Part shown: positions 27,186 through 37,363 of the stretch, one piece after another
Numbering within the stretch: position 1 is the stretch's first letter
Layout of the letters: each line of letters starts with the position of its first letter
Notes under the pieces: model-generated
Told to the model about the DNA's origin: nothing
Databases searched by the model: none
Seen by the model: only the letters and a program-made list of their open reading frames with translations
Assembly: GCF_019455445.1 (NCBI RefSeq)
Contig: NZ_JAHWUS010000002.1
Location: 434,001 to 498,000 of the forward strand
Direction: 5' to 3'
Length of the DNA: 64,000 bases
DNA from: Pseudaquidulcibacter saccharophilus
GTDB lineage: Bacteria; Pseudomonadota; Alphaproteobacteria; Caulobacterales; Aquidulcibacteraceae
Translations under genes and position numbers: made by a program

Positions 27186-27680
27186 TTAACCGCGCACCTT
27201 GGGTTTGAATATATCACGCATAAGCCCACGTCCAAAGATAGAAAGTGCATATGAATTGCCAACATCACGCACCGCACCGATCCGTGCAAATCCATCAATA
27301 AGTGTTATTATATTTTTGGCCTCTTCTGCCTTATGCGTAATTATGACGGCATCGGCAAATTCTAGGCTGTCATGAAATTCATGAAAGTCTTTTTCAGTGT
27401 TAATCCATAATACACGACTAGAATTTTTGCATTCAGTTATAGTGTCATATTCAAAATTAAGTGTTGGAAATTGTCGTGCCAAAAGCGCAATATACGCCCC
27501 CATATTGTCGCCCATTAATTGAAGCACTTCAACATTATTAAGATTGATATACTGATTAACAACTAACAGTGTTTTCCAACAATCTTGTTGTGCACGTTGG
27601 TGCTCTAATTGCACAAGCGAAATCTCATCCATATTTTGGTTGGAAGCGACATTTTTGATATTGATTCTTTTAGTTTGCAC
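27186..27680 (-). CDS. Unknown soluble protein
   Basis: A 164-residue protein that I do not recognise. It has a polar N-terminus, then a stretch with alternating hydrophobic strands and helices (VEVLQLMGDNMGAYIALLAR, SRVLWINTEKDF, FADAVIITHKAEEA) that could be a small alpha/beta fold. The start is GTG at 27680 with a GGGA site; ATG 27632 is an alternative giving 148 residues. It is probably co-transcribed with the flippase-like gene 17 bp downstream, and a terminator separates it from the HerA gene upstream. Confidence 0.65.
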   Translation of the reverse strand: MQTKRINIKNVASNQNMDEISLVQLEHQRAQQDCWKTLLVVNQYINLNNVEVLQLMGDNMGAYIALLARQFPTLNFEYDTITECKNSSRVLWINTEKDFHEFHDSLEFADAVIITHKAEEAKNIITLIDGFARIGAVRDVGNSYALSIFGRGLMRDIFKPKVRG

Positions 27681-27773
27681 TTAATATTTCCCGTCTTTAT
27701 TTCTAAACATTCGGGTGTTTCGGTTATCGAAAGGTTATCAAAAATGCATAAATGCAATTAATCTTATAGTAAT

Positions 27774-27807
27774 AAAATAAACAAAAACCCCTGTAAAACA
27801 GGGGTTT
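27774..27807 (-). terminator. Rho-independent terminator after the HerA-like gene
   Basis: AAACCCCTG (27785-27793) and CAGGGGTTT (27799-27807) form a perfect 9-bp stem with a 5-base loop. On the minus strand it is followed by a T-rich stretch (TTTTGTTTATTTT region). It stands about 55 bp after the stop of the ATPase gene at 27864. Confidence 0.9.
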
Positions 27808-27863
27808 AGACTTTGTTAATTTTTAAAACATTGACAAAACGTTAAAAAGATTACCTTGGAGTA

Positions 27864-30047
27864 TTAACTCCTATCTGGAAAAAGAGGCTTGCGGATTAAT
27901 CCAGCTTGTCTCTGATTTGCTATTTCCTTCATGTAGAGATCGTTTTTCAAAACCTCAGATACAGGTTTCTTCAGCAATGCATTCTGCGGAACATCGTGAT
28001 TGCTTGTATCTTTTGGAATTACCGTTTTACTGTTTTCATATTTTTCTTGGGTAGATAATCCACGCATTGCTTTAGTTAGATTTAAGGCATCCACTTCGTC
28101 AGCTTTTAGAATATTAACTTTACCTACGCCGAATTCATTACGTAATTTAGCAATATCATAATTGTTGAAATATAAACGCATTGGAACTTGAACACCTTCA
28201 CCGAATGCGATTGCTTCGCGGTTATCAAGAGCCGCAAGGAATGAAACAACAGATGCCGATGAATCGGCAAGCGCAGATTTAATAATGGCTTGGTCATTTT
28301 CGTTCGCAAGACGCATAGCAAACACAGTAGAACATTGTGAAAGTATTGTTGAATCTAGTTCCCCTGGCCTTTGTGTAATTACTGCAATTGCGCATCCATA
28401 TTTACGCCCCTCTTTTGCAATTCTTGCAATTGCACGCCTTGTTGGTTCAAAACTATTGGCACGATCGGCCGGAACATATCTGTGCGCCTCTTCACAAACC
28501 AATAATACTTTAATTGCGCCCCTACTCGCCTGTGCAACATCGAAAGCCAAACGCGCAAGAACCGAAGCAACACAATTAATAACCTCACTAGGTAAGCCTG
28601 AAAGATTTACTGTTGTCATTGGTTTGCCATTTGCTGGCAATCTGAAAATGTTTGAAATAATGCGCGGCAAACTATCATCATTGCCATTAAAACCAAACAT
28701 AAATTTATAGCGTGGGTTTGCTTCCAACATTTCAAGCCTTAGCTTTATGTTTTTAAGCAAGATGCGGCTAAAGCGCGGCTCTAATTGACCTAAGATATCA
28801 TCAATTTGTTTATAAACATCAGTAAGGCGATAAGGAACAGGTGTGTCAATATTTATTGATCCAATGTTATAAGTTCCTTTTAACAAAGCGTCATCTTGTG
28901 ATTGTTGCGCACGAATCCTTTTCGCAATTAACACTAATTCCCGAAGAATTGTGCTTTCTTCAATATGAATCATGCCTCTAAAGACGACATCTTCTAATTC
29001 GTCAAAATTTAAAATCCAATATGGAATTTCTAGATTGCTTTGATCCAATGATTGGGATTTATCGCCAAAAGCACCTTCAAATTCATTATGTGGATCAAGC
29101 ATTATTACACGAAGATTTTCTTCTGCAGCCATTGCTTTATTAACAACGAGACCAACTGCACATGATTTACCAACACCAGTTGTACCAACAATTGCAAAGT
29201 GTCGTTTTAGGATGTCGTCCACACTTATATATGCGCTAATTTCTTCATTTTGGCTTAGTTTACCGATTTCAACGCCTTTACGTTCGCCAATATCAAATAT
29301 TGATTCTAAATCTCTTGTTCTTATTTTATGTGCAATTGCGCCAACCCATGGATATTCACTAATACCGCGTTTAAATTTTGGACGCCCATCTTCAATATCT
29401 AATACTTCGCCAACAATATCAGCTTTTATAATAATAGAATTTATTTCCCCATCGGTCCATTCGCCCTTATCAGCGTTAATTTCACGAACCATCGCTACAA
29501 CACGTGCTTTGCTGGTTACAATTGAAATCATTTGTCCAATAGACCAAATGTTCTTATTGGGATCACCGGCATCCGAATTTGCACAAATGAATACGCGTGA
29601 ACCATTACAAGAAATCACATTGCCAATTGAACGTGACTTTGCTTGTTGGCGATTACGTCTTTCGCTAACTGCATCAATGGTTTCAGCTGTTTTTTGCAAA
29701 TCGCTGGCAATTACGTCAACAATTTGGCGCTCGTTGAGCGGTTTATCAATTATAACTTCGCGGCGATTTACAGCTTCACCGTTATTCTGGTTAGGCTCAA
29801 TATTTTGTGGCCCTGAAGTATGCATATTTTGCACATTTGTAGCACGAAGCATTGTTGCCGCTAGACTTTCGTCATTTCTGAACATTGGTGGTTCAGGATT
29901 AGCATTTGCCGCAAAGCTTTTTTGTACCGTAGCAGAATGAGAATCACTCTCTGAAGCTGCATGATTAGCCTGTGCTTCTGACTTTAAGTTTGATAATTGT
30001 TCACGAAGCTCTTTTAAAAAGTCATTTCCATTGTTTGGACTTGCCAT
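27864..30047 (-). CDS. HerA-type DUF87 ATPase
   Basis: A 727-residue P-loop ATPase of the HerA/FtsK superfamily, which form hexameric DNA-translocating motors. About 130 residues of Asn/Ser/Ala-rich, probably disordered sequence precede a HAS-barrel-like region. Walker A GTTGVGKS is at 288-295 (K294), followed by VIMLDPHNEFEG. Walker B is in VLLVCEEAHRYVP, and a sensor-like TQRPGELD follows. Archaeal HerA acts with the NurA nuclease in end resection, but no nurA-like gene is adjacent here. The gene is divergent from pepN and has a strong terminator. Confidence 0.85.
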   Translation of the reverse strand: MASPNNGNDFLKELREQLSNLKSEAQANHAASESDSHSATVQKSFAANANPEPPMFRNDESLAATMLRATNVQNMHTSGPQNIEPNQNNGEAVNRREVIIDKPLNERQIVDVIASDLQKTAETIDAVSERRNRQQAKSRSIGNVISCNGSRVFICANSDAGDPNKNIWSIGQMISIVTSKARVVAMVREINADKGEWTDGEINSIIIKADIVGEVLDIEDGRPKFKRGISEYPWVGAIAHKIRTRDLESIFDIGERKGVEIGKLSQNEEISAYISVDDILKRHFAIVGTTGVGKSCAVGLVVNKAMAAEENLRVIMLDPHNEFEGAFGDKSQSLDQSNLEIPYWILNFDELEDVVFRGMIHIEESTILRELVLIAKRIRAQQSQDDALLKGTYNIGSINIDTPVPYRLTDVYKQIDDILGQLEPRFSRILLKNIKLRLEMLEANPRYKFMFGFNGNDDSLPRIISNIFRLPANGKPMTTVNLSGLPSEVINCVASVLARLAFDVAQASRGAIKVLLVCEEAHRYVPADRANSFEPTRRAIARIAKEGRKYGCAIAVITQRPGELDSTILSQCSTVFAMRLANENDQAIIKSALADSSASVVSFLAALDNREAIAFGEGVQVPMRLYFNNYDIAKLRNEFGVGKVNILKADEVDALNLTKAMRGLSTQEKYENSKTVIPKDTSNHDVPQNALLKKPVSEVLKNDLYMKEIANQRQAGLIRKPLFPDRS

Positions 30048-30173
30048 TTTTTAATCCTGTAAAATACAACAGATATAGATTAGACAGTATTTTGGTTAAT
30101 TTATTATGTTTACATTTTGCCAATCATCATTTTAATGGCCTTTTTGGTCACTTTAACGGGACAATTTATATTC

Positions 30174-32792
30174 ATGCCAAACCAAGCACCAGCAAAAATT
30201 CAACTTAAAGACTATCGCCCTTATCCATATTCAATTTTGCAAACTAATTTATCATTTGAACTTGATAAGAAGCGGACAATTGTGAAGAGCAAGTTGGAAT
30301 TTGCATTAAATAAAAATGATGAGGTTCCAGAATATGTTTCACTTGATGGTGAGAATTTAGAATTAATTGAATTGAAGCTCAACGGAAGGCTTTTAGATAC
30401 CACTGAATATACATATTCTAACGATACACTTCGTTTTCCCCCACCATCTGATAAGTTTTCATTTGAAGCTACGGTTGCAATTTCGCCAGAGGCAAATAAA
30501 GCCCTATCCGGTCTTTACCTTTCTGGTGAAAGTCTTTGCACTCAATGCGAGGCAGAAGGATTTAGAAGGATAACATTCTTCCCAGATCGCCCAGATGTCA
30601 TGTCACGTTTTTTTGTAAGATTAGAAGCAAACAAAGATACTTATCCGATTTTGCTAGCTAATGGTAACCCTATTGCATCTGGTACAATTGGCGAAAATCA
30701 TTTTGCAGAGTGGAATGACCCTTGGCCAAAGCCATCATACTTATTTGCAATTGTTGCCGGCAATTTATTGAATAAAAGTGCTGACTTTAAAACGCTATCT
30801 GGCAAAAATGTCAAGCTGAACATCTATGTAGAAAGCGTTGATATTGACCGTATAGACTATGCGATGGATGCACTAATAAGGTCTATGAAATGGGATGAAG
30901 ATGTCTTTGGACGTGAGTATGACTTAGATGTTTTCAATGTTGTTGGGGTTCGTGATTTCAATGCCGGGGCAATGGAAAATAAAGGCCTAAATATTTTCAA
31001 TTCTGCGCTTTTAGTTGCAGATTCACAAACGGCAACAGATTTTGATTTCGCAAACATTGAACGAGTTATAGCCCACGAATATTTCCATAATTGGTCTGGA
31101 AATCGTGTTACCTGCCGTGACTGGTTCCAATTATCACTTAAAGAAGGTTTGACGGTATTTAGAGATCAAGAATTTTCCGCCGATCAACGTTCACGCGCAG
31201 TTCAAAGAATTCATGATGTTATACAATTACGCGCTCGCCAGTTTGCTGAAGATGCAGGCCCCAATGCACACTCTGTTCGCCCACATGAATACGCATCGAT
31301 TGATAATTTTTATACTTCAACAATTTATGAAAAAGGTGCTGAAGTAATTCGTGTTGCACAAAATATTCTGGGTGAAAGTAATTTTAACAAAGGGGCAATC
31401 AAATATTTCGAAACCAATGACGGCAAGGCTGCAACCATTGAAGATTGGCTTGAAGCATTAAGAAGCAGTTCAAACGACCCATTGGATGGAATTGAAAAAT
31501 GGTATTCGCAGGCAGGAACGCCGATTTTAGATGTTAAAACAGATCTTGTGGAAAATACTTACTCCATCAAGTTAGCGCAAAACACGCCTCCAACAAATAA
31601 CCAACCAGTTAAAGAATGGGTTCCCATACCACTAGACATGGCTTTCTTTAATAAAAATGGTGAGAAAATGGTTCTCGACTTTGAAGGCACACATATTGAT
31701 TCAATTCATTTAAATTTATCAACCGAAGAAACATTAATTGAATTTGAAGGAATTGATGAAAAACCAGTATTGTCGATTTTACGCGGATTTACAGCACCTG
31801 TAAAATTGATTAGCGACCATACAAACGAAGAATTGGCAATACTTGCCGCACATGATGATGACACTTTTGTACGCTGGGAATCTTTGCAAACAATTGCCCG
31901 CAAGGAATTGCTAATTGGCGCCTATGCGGTCAAAAATAATATGGAATTTTCCACATCAAAGATTTTGATGAATTGCTATAATAATGTGTTTGATATTGCA
32001 CAAAATGATTATGCATATGCAGCATTATTGCTTCAATTGCCTGCAACAAACGACTTAATTCAAGCAAGCAACGATGCATATCCAGAAAATATATTTGCGG
32101 CGCGCGAGTTGTTGGCAACATCTATTTATGAACAAAACAAGGATAAGATTTCAAAATTCATTGCAGATTATAAGTTTGATGCCGAATATTCACCAGATGC
32201 GAAAAGTGCGGGTCTTAGAAGTTATGCAGCAGCATGTTTTTATCTTCTAAGTTTTGACGATAGCTCTTCTGAGCTATTGGAATATTTTAAATCTGCAAAT
32301 AATATGACAGACAAAATGTCATTACTATTTGCTCTTGCTCGTAAAGGTGATGATGCTTGGTCACAAGCCTTAAATATTTTCTATAATGATTGGAAATCGA
32401 ATAACCTCGTGCTTGATAAATACTTCTCCAATCAAGCTGCATCAGCATCTGGAAACCCTGTAAAGCGTTTAAAAGATTTGTTGGTACATCCTGATTTTGT
32501 TTTAACAAATCCGAATAGAGTTCGTTCAGTACTTGCAAGCTTTGCAGTAAACAATCCTGTTGGATTCAATAGCGCTGATGGTAGCGGTTACGAAACAATT
32601 GTAAATGAATTAATTAAACTTGACGGCATAAACCCAATGGTTGCAGCACGAGTAGCAACCGCATTTGAAAGGGTTGTTAAAATTGAGCCGCAAAGACGCA
32701 GTATTGCAAAACAACATCTTGAAAGATTACTGCGTGAAAATATTTCAAAACAAATGCAAGAAATTGTTTCTAGTATAAACAAATCAATCTAA
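30174..32792 (+). CDS. pepN: Aminopeptidase N
   Basis: M1-family zinc aminopeptidase that removes N-terminal residues from peptides in the cytosol. Zinc site HEYFHN with H301, E302, H305 and the third ligand E324 in SLKEGLTVFRDQEF. The substrate-recognition motif GAMENKGLNIF precedes it. Length and the opening block IQLKDYRPYPYSI match bacterial PepN. I place the start at ATG 30174 (872 residues). The open frame runs back to TTG 30117 through a hydrophobic stretch, which would be odd for a cytosolic enzyme. The ribosome-binding site is weak. Confidence 0.95.
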   Translation: MPNQAPAKIQLKDYRPYPYSILQTNLSFELDKKRTIVKSKLEFALNKNDEVPEYVSLDGENLELIELKLNGRLLDTTEYTYSNDTLRFPPPSDKFSFEATVAISPEANKALSGLYLSGESLCTQCEAEGFRRITFFPDRPDVMSRFFVRLEANKDTYPILLANGNPIASGTIGENHFAEWNDPWPKPSYLFAIVAGNLLNKSADFKTLSGKNVKLNIYVESVDIDRIDYAMDALIRSMKWDEDVFGREYDLDVFNVVGVRDFNAGAMENKGLNIFNSALLVADSQTATDFDFANIERVIAHEYFHNWSGNRVTCRDWFQLSLKEGLTVFRDQEFSADQRSRAVQRIHDVIQLRARQFAEDAGPNAHSVRPHEYASIDNFYTSTIYEKGAEVIRVAQNILGESNFNKGAIKYFETNDGKAATIEDWLEALRSSSNDPLDGIEKWYSQAGTPILDVKTDLVENTYSIKLAQNTPPTNNQPVKEWVPIPLDMAFFNKNGEKMVLDFEGTHIDSIHLNLSTEETLIEFEGIDEKPVLSILRGFTAPVKLISDHTNEELAILAAHDDDTFVRWESLQTIARKELLIGAYAVKNNMEFSTSKILMNCYNNVFDIAQNDYAYAALLLQLPATNDLIQASNDAYPENIFAARELLATSIYEQNKDKISKFIADYKFDAEYSPDAKSAGLRSYAAACFYLLSFDDSSSELLEYFKSANNMTDKMSLLFALARKGDDAWSQALNIFYNDWKSNNLVLDKYFSNQAASASGNPVKRLKDLLVHPDFVLTNPNRVRSVLASFAVNNPVGFNSADGSGYETIVNELIKLDGINPMVAARVATAFERVVKIEPQRRSIAKQHLERLLRENISKQMQEIVSSINKSI

Positions 32793-32905
32793 TCTTTTGA
32801 TAATATATGAAAAGATGAGTTTATTTACTCCATTTATTTTAAAATGGACAAGTAAGTTAGTCTTTGTTTATATTAACTTTGGGCAAAGTAGATTCGGTGG
32901 GGAAT

Positions 32906-35344
32906 ATGGGGCATAGAAAGCATAGTGCAAATAGCAATTGGCAATGGTCCGTTGCTGTTGCATTGGTTATTTGCGCAATATTTGCCGCCGCTATCGCTCT
33001 AAAGGCAAAGAGCGACCTTTCAAATTATAAATCTGATATCACTGGCGAACTTATTGAAAATGCGAAAAATGCCGGGAATATTGTTGACCGTGAGTTCTTG
33101 ATAGTTAAGGCAAGACTTTCTGGCACTTCTTTAAATGACAGTAATAGTGTCGCAGGTAGTTTGATTACATTACCTCAAATCAGCGATGTAAGTGTTTTTG
33201 ACGCTTACGGGGCGCCAACAAACAATTCTACGGCAAGTGGCGTAGTACTTGACGCCCTAAGTGCAGCCGCTGTTCTTGCAACTAATGACGGTTGGTTTGG
33301 AACAATCGCACTTTCGAAAACAAATTACAAACCTGCATTGGCAATAAAACAGCCAAATGGTCAAATTATTACGGCGACACTAATTGCACCAAAGGATCTA
33401 GGGCTAAATCCTAATACTTATGCTATTATAGCCGATAAAAACGGGCATATAGTTTCAGCATCAGATAAGTTAAAGCTAAATTCAATTGGCGACATAAGGC
33501 AGGCTTTAAATTTTAAAAATAGAACCCCAAATGACTATTCATCCGGTGAGATAACTTCTCTAAGTGGTGAAAAATACTTCATTGGCACTAAGTTATCCCA
33601 ATCTGGGTTTTATATTTATACCCTTAAGCCAAAAGCAATCTATAATTCATATATGATAAGGCTTTTATCCTATTACGCCTTATTATTCATGGGGCCAATT
33701 CTAGCTTATTTTGGCATTTTATATGTAATCAAAGACCAAGCCGCAAACTTCAAATACCAACAATCAAAAGTTCGTGATGCGGAACGCAGGCTTAAGATTG
33801 CAATTGAAGGTGCAAAATGTGGAATATGGGAATGGGATTTGTACGATGATAAAGTCTATTTATCTGCACGTTCCGCAAAAATATTTGGATTTAATAAATC
33901 AGGTATATTTAGCGGTGATGAATTCATGCCGCTTGTTTCACAAGATGATAGAACAAAGCTTCGTGAAGCTTTAAATAATGCACCGAAATTTGGCAATATT
34001 GATATCGTTGTAAAAATAAAGTTTGCACTAAAATCGAAGGATAATCCTGAAACAAAACAGGTTGTTAATTACATACAATTGCGTGGAAAAATTGCGCCAA
34101 CCAGTAAGCGCAATAATCAATTATTGCTAACAGGTGTTGCAATGGATGTTACTTCTCAAATTGGTAACAAAGCAAAAGTATCAATAATTGAAGGCCGTGT
34201 AAGAGATGTGATTGAAGCAATATCCGGCCCCTTTGCCGTCTGGAGCGAAGAAGGTAAATTGATTTCATGGAACCATGAATTTGCAAAATGTTTTGAACTA
34301 GAAGACAAGAAAATTTTTCCTGGACAAAAATATTCCGAAGTTTCAAAACTTGCCGCTAAAGCTGTTGTTTCTCAGAAAAGCGATGTTAACGATAAGCGTG
34401 CCCAAGAATTATTATTAAAAGACGGCACTTGGATTAAAATGGTTGAACGTAAGACCCGTGGCGGTCGTATGATTTCAATTGGCTTAGATATAAGTAATCA
34501 TAAGCGTACAGAAGCTGCAATGGAGGCATCAGAAAGAAAGTTACAAGATGCCACGAAAGAAATTAATGCATCACGAGAAGAGGCATTAAAACTTGCCAAA
34601 AGTTATGAAGCTCAAAAAGTTCGTGCAGAAGAAGCTTCAAGCGCAAAAAGTAGCTTTCTTGCAAACATGAGCCACGAACTTAGAACACCACTTAATGCCA
34701 TAAATGGTTTCTCACAAATTATGGCCGATGAACTATATGGACCGCTCGGTGATAAACGATATGCTGAATATTCGAAATCAATACTCTCAAGCGGTCGTCA
34801 TCTCCTTGAGTTAATCAATGATGTGCTTGATATGGCAAAAATTGAGGCGGGCAAATTCAATATTAATCCACGAAATATTTCTCTCTCAGAGACTATCTCT
34901 CAAGTAATCCATATGCTTGATATGCGTGCTGAGGAGAAAAACATAATCGTGGAAACAGACCTTGATGATAATGATGAAATTCAGGCTGATCAACGTGCTG
35001 TGAGACAGATTGTTATTAACTTATTATCTAATGCAATTAAATTTACCAATTCTGGTGGTCGTATATTAGTCCGCACTCGTGAAGACGGCGATAATATGAT
35101 TTTATCAGTAATTGATACCGGCATAGGCATTGATAAAAAATATTTACCACGTCTTGGATATGCTTTTGAACAAGTTGAAAATGATCATGCAAAGGCGTCA
35201 CAAGGAACCGGTCTTGGCCTTGCGTTATGTCGCGCATTTGCCGAAATGCATGGCGGCAGTATAAATATAATATCAAAAGTTGGGGTCGGTACGCGCGTCA
35301 ATATTGTTTTGCCAAAATATGCGGCGATTGAAGAAGCGGCATAA
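32906..35344 (+). CDS. PAS-domain sensor histidine kinase, PleC/DivJ-like
   Basis: An 812-residue membrane kinase. A first membrane helix (about 15-35) and a second near 255-280 (YYALLFMGPILAYFGILYVI) flank a periplasmic sensor region of some 220 residues. Two PAS-type modules follow, then a coiled coil. The HisKA domain has phospho-acceptor H590 in NMSHELRTPLNAINGFSQIM, and the ATPase domain has NLLSNAIKF, DTGIGI and GTGLGL. The ELYGPLGDKRYAEY and HLLELINDVLDMAKIEAG blocks resemble the PleC/DivJ/PdhS group that controls DivK in alphaproteobacterial cell cycles. The start ATG 32906 has a GTGGGG site. No response regulator is adjacent. Confidence 0.88.
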   Translation: MGHRKHSANSNWQWSVAVALVICAIFAAAIALKAKSDLSNYKSDITGELIENAKNAGNIVDREFLIVKARLSGTSLNDSNSVAGSLITLPQISDVSVFDAYGAPTNNSTASGVVLDALSAAAVLATNDGWFGTIALSKTNYKPALAIKQPNGQIITATLIAPKDLGLNPNTYAIIADKNGHIVSASDKLKLNSIGDIRQALNFKNRTPNDYSSGEITSLSGEKYFIGTKLSQSGFYIYTLKPKAIYNSYMIRLLSYYALLFMGPILAYFGILYVIKDQAANFKYQQSKVRDAERRLKIAIEGAKCGIWEWDLYDDKVYLSARSAKIFGFNKSGIFSGDEFMPLVSQDDRTKLREALNNAPKFGNIDIVVKIKFALKSKDNPETKQVVNYIQLRGKIAPTSKRNNQLLLTGVAMDVTSQIGNKAKVSIIEGRVRDVIEAISGPFAVWSEEGKLISWNHEFAKCFELEDKKIFPGQKYSEVSKLAAKAVVSQKSDVNDKRAQELLLKDGTWIKMVERKTRGGRMISIGLDISNHKRTEAAMEASERKLQDATKEINASREEALKLAKSYEAQKVRAEEASSAKSSFLANMSHELRTPLNAINGFSQIMADELYGPLGDKRYAEYSKSILSSGRHLLELINDVLDMAKIEAGKFNINPRNISLSETISQVIHMLDMRAEEKNIIVETDLDDNDEIQADQRAVRQIVINLLSNAIKFTNSGGRILVRTREDGDNMILSVIDTGIGIDKKYLPRLGYAFEQVENDHAKASQGTGLGLALCRAFAEMHGGSINIISKVGVGTRVNIVLPKYAAIEEAA

Positions 35345-35359
35345 TTAAACAATGGCTAG

Positions 35360-35881
35360 TTAATCAAACAACGCATCCACATTATTCTGCGCATTGGTAT
35401 TGGCATTATCATTACCGTGAATCATACCATCAAGAATAAGTATGCATGATTGCAATTCAAAGCATGTATATTGCGAAAAATCAGTTAAATTTTCACCACG
35501 CGCAATTAAATCTTTTGCCTCGGTAATAGCGTTTTTGATCATTTCACCTAATTCACGACTATTATTGTCAAAAGTCGCACGGACATCTTCTGCAATTAAA
35601 TCATAAACTGCAATGGCAAGGTCTTTGGCCTGAAAACTAGATCTACGAAAGTGTTCTTTGTAGTCAAGAAATTCCCAGATTTCTAATTCTTCAATTATTT
35701 CTGGCATATCGCCTAAAAGCCCGAATAACATCACAGCTTCGTTAAATACGTTCAAATAATCTGTGGCAAAACCTGTTTTAGGGTTTATATTTGCGCGCGA
35801 AAGCATATTGGGGTCTAATTGCTCAACCCCAATTGCATTTCTTACTTCCGATAAAATTCCTAGGTTCTGATTATCGTCCAT
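35360..35881 (-). CDS. Conserved helical protein, unknown
   Basis: A 173-residue soluble acidic protein, mostly predicted helices. Noticeable blocks are TGFATDYLNVFNEAVMLFGLL, WEFLDYKEHFRRSSFQAKDLA and CFELQSCILILDGMIHG. I recall uncharacterised alphaproteobacterial proteins with the DYLN and EHF blocks but no function. It converges on the histidine kinase with a 15-bp gap and lies upstream of gltX1 on the same strand. Confidence 0.7.
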   Translation of the reverse strand: MDDNQNLGILSEVRNAIGVEQLDPNMLSRANINPKTGFATDYLNVFNEAVMLFGLLGDMPEIIEELEIWEFLDYKEHFRRSSFQAKDLAIAVYDLIAEDVRATFDNNSRELGEMIKNAITEAKDLIARGENLTDFSQYTCFELQSCILILDGMIHGNDNANTNAQNNVDALFD

Positions 35882-35945
35882 AAGTAGCTAATTTATATCA
35901 AACATATTAACCAAAACTAAAGCCTATATCATTCAAAATATTAAA

Positions 35946-37274
35946 CTAAGCTTTATTACCAGAAAGGCGTTTCTTCGCTTTATCAGAACCGATTAATGCA
36001 AAGATTTGTGACATATCAGGCCCGTGTGCCTGACCAGTCAAAGCAAGTCGTAGTGGCATAAAAAGATTTTTACCAGTTTTACCAGTTTTTTCTTTAACCG
36101 AAGCTACAAAGCCAGACCATGTATCACTTTTAATGTCGTCTGGAACCAATGCAGCCGCAGCGTTTGCAAACTCTGCATCTTCTATAACAGGTTCTATTTC
36201 ACCACTAATTACTTGCGCCCATATTTTAGCATCAGAGATTTTGTGCAAATTACCACGGATAATATTCCAAAAATCCACGCCAAGATCGCAGCCAAGTTCC
36301 GCAAGATGAGACTTAACAGCGTCATATTCAGTTATATGTAATAGTTGCGAATTAAGCCTAGTAACATCTTCTGGGTTAAAGCGCGCTGGTGCACGGCCAA
36401 TCTTTGCAAAATCAAATGTTCCAATTAAATCATCAATGCTTAAAACTGCTTCGACAGCATCAGAAGTACCTAACTTCGCCAATAACGACAATATTGCCAT
36501 TGGTTCAACGCCATCACCACGCATTGATTCAATTGATAAAGAGCCAAGGCGCTTCGACAACCCCTCACCGTCTTTGCCAACTAGTAAGGGAAAATGTCCA
36601 AATTCAGGGCGTGTACCAGAAAGAGCTTCGAAAATTTCAATTTGTGCACCAGTATTGGTAACATGATCTTCGCCCCTTATTACGTGTGAAATACCAAGTT
36701 CAACATCATCAACAACACTAGGCAATGTATATAAATAAGCACCATCTTCACGAATAAGCACTGGATCAGACATTGATGAAGTATCTACGGTTTGTTCACC
36801 ACGTACCAAGTCATTCCATAAAACACGATTACCACTTAATTTAAAGCGCCAGTGAGCTTTGCGTCCCTCGGCTTCTAACTTAGTCTTTTCTTCAGCGGTT
36901 AGTTGAAGTGCAGCGCGGTCATAAATTGGTGGTTTACCCAAAGAAGTCTGAATCTTACGCTTTTTATCAAGCTCTTCAGCAGTTTCGTAGCAAGGGTACA
37001 AAAGTCCTTTAGCAATTAAATCATCGCGTGCTTTATCGTAAATTTCACCGCGTTTTGACTGATGTTCCAATGAATCCCATTTAATTCCAAGCCATTCAAG
37101 GTCGGCATAAATGCCATTCTCAAATTCTTTGGTAGAACGGACAAAGTCTGTATCATCAATACGCAACAAAAAATGACCTTTATTGATTTTGCAATAAAGG
37201 TAATTCATCAGAGCGACACGAATGTTGCCAACATGTAGTTTCCCGGTTGGCGAAGGGGCAAATCTAACTTTCAT
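35946..37274 (-). CDS. gltX1: Glutamyl-tRNA synthetase 1
   Basis: Class I aminoacyl-tRNA synthetase that charges tRNA with glutamate. The HIGH-type motif is FAPSPTGKLHVGNIR (5-19), RIDDTD follows, and the KMSKS-type loop is GLSKRLGSLSIE. At 442 residues it is one of two GluRS genes in this window (the other at 40266). In many bacteria without GlnRS, one copy charges tRNA-Glu and the other tRNA-Gln for later amidation by GatCAB. It is divergent from lexA, and a pair of SOS operators lies about 110-140 bp upstream of its ATG. Confidence 0.95.
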   Translation of the reverse strand: MKVRFAPSPTGKLHVGNIRVALMNYLYCKINKGHFLLRIDDTDFVRSTKEFENGIYADLEWLGIKWDSLEHQSKRGEIYDKARDDLIAKGLLYPCYETAEELDKKRKIQTSLGKPPIYDRAALQLTAEEKTKLEAEGRKAHWRFKLSGNRVLWNDLVRGEQTVDTSSMSDPVLIREDGAYLYTLPSVVDDVELGISHVIRGEDHVTNTGAQIEIFEALSGTRPEFGHFPLLVGKDGEGLSKRLGSLSIESMRGDGVEPMAILSLLAKLGTSDAVEAVLSIDDLIGTFDFAKIGRAPARFNPEDVTRLNSQLLHITEYDAVKSHLAELGCDLGVDFWNIIRGNLHKISDAKIWAQVISGEIEPVIEDAEFANAAAALVPDDIKSDTWSGFVASVKEKTGKTGKNLFMPLRLALTGQAHGPDMSQIFALIGSDKAKKRLSGNKA

Positions 37275-37363
37275 ATAAGCCAGATAAACCTAATTTAACA
37301 AAATGGCAAAAACACATTTCATTAAATAAGATAAAATTCTGGAATTTACATTTTATTTGCAAT

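Noticed and set aside
30117-30173. Signal-anchor extension of PepN from TTG 30117
   Set aside because: PepN is cytosolic, the extension lacks a ribosome-binding site, and family proteins begin close to the IQLKDYRPYPY block.
32793-32830. AATCTTTT...AAAAGAT stem after pepN as a terminator
   Set aside because: The stem is all but free of G-C pairs and has only a weak T-rich follow-up; support is too low to list.
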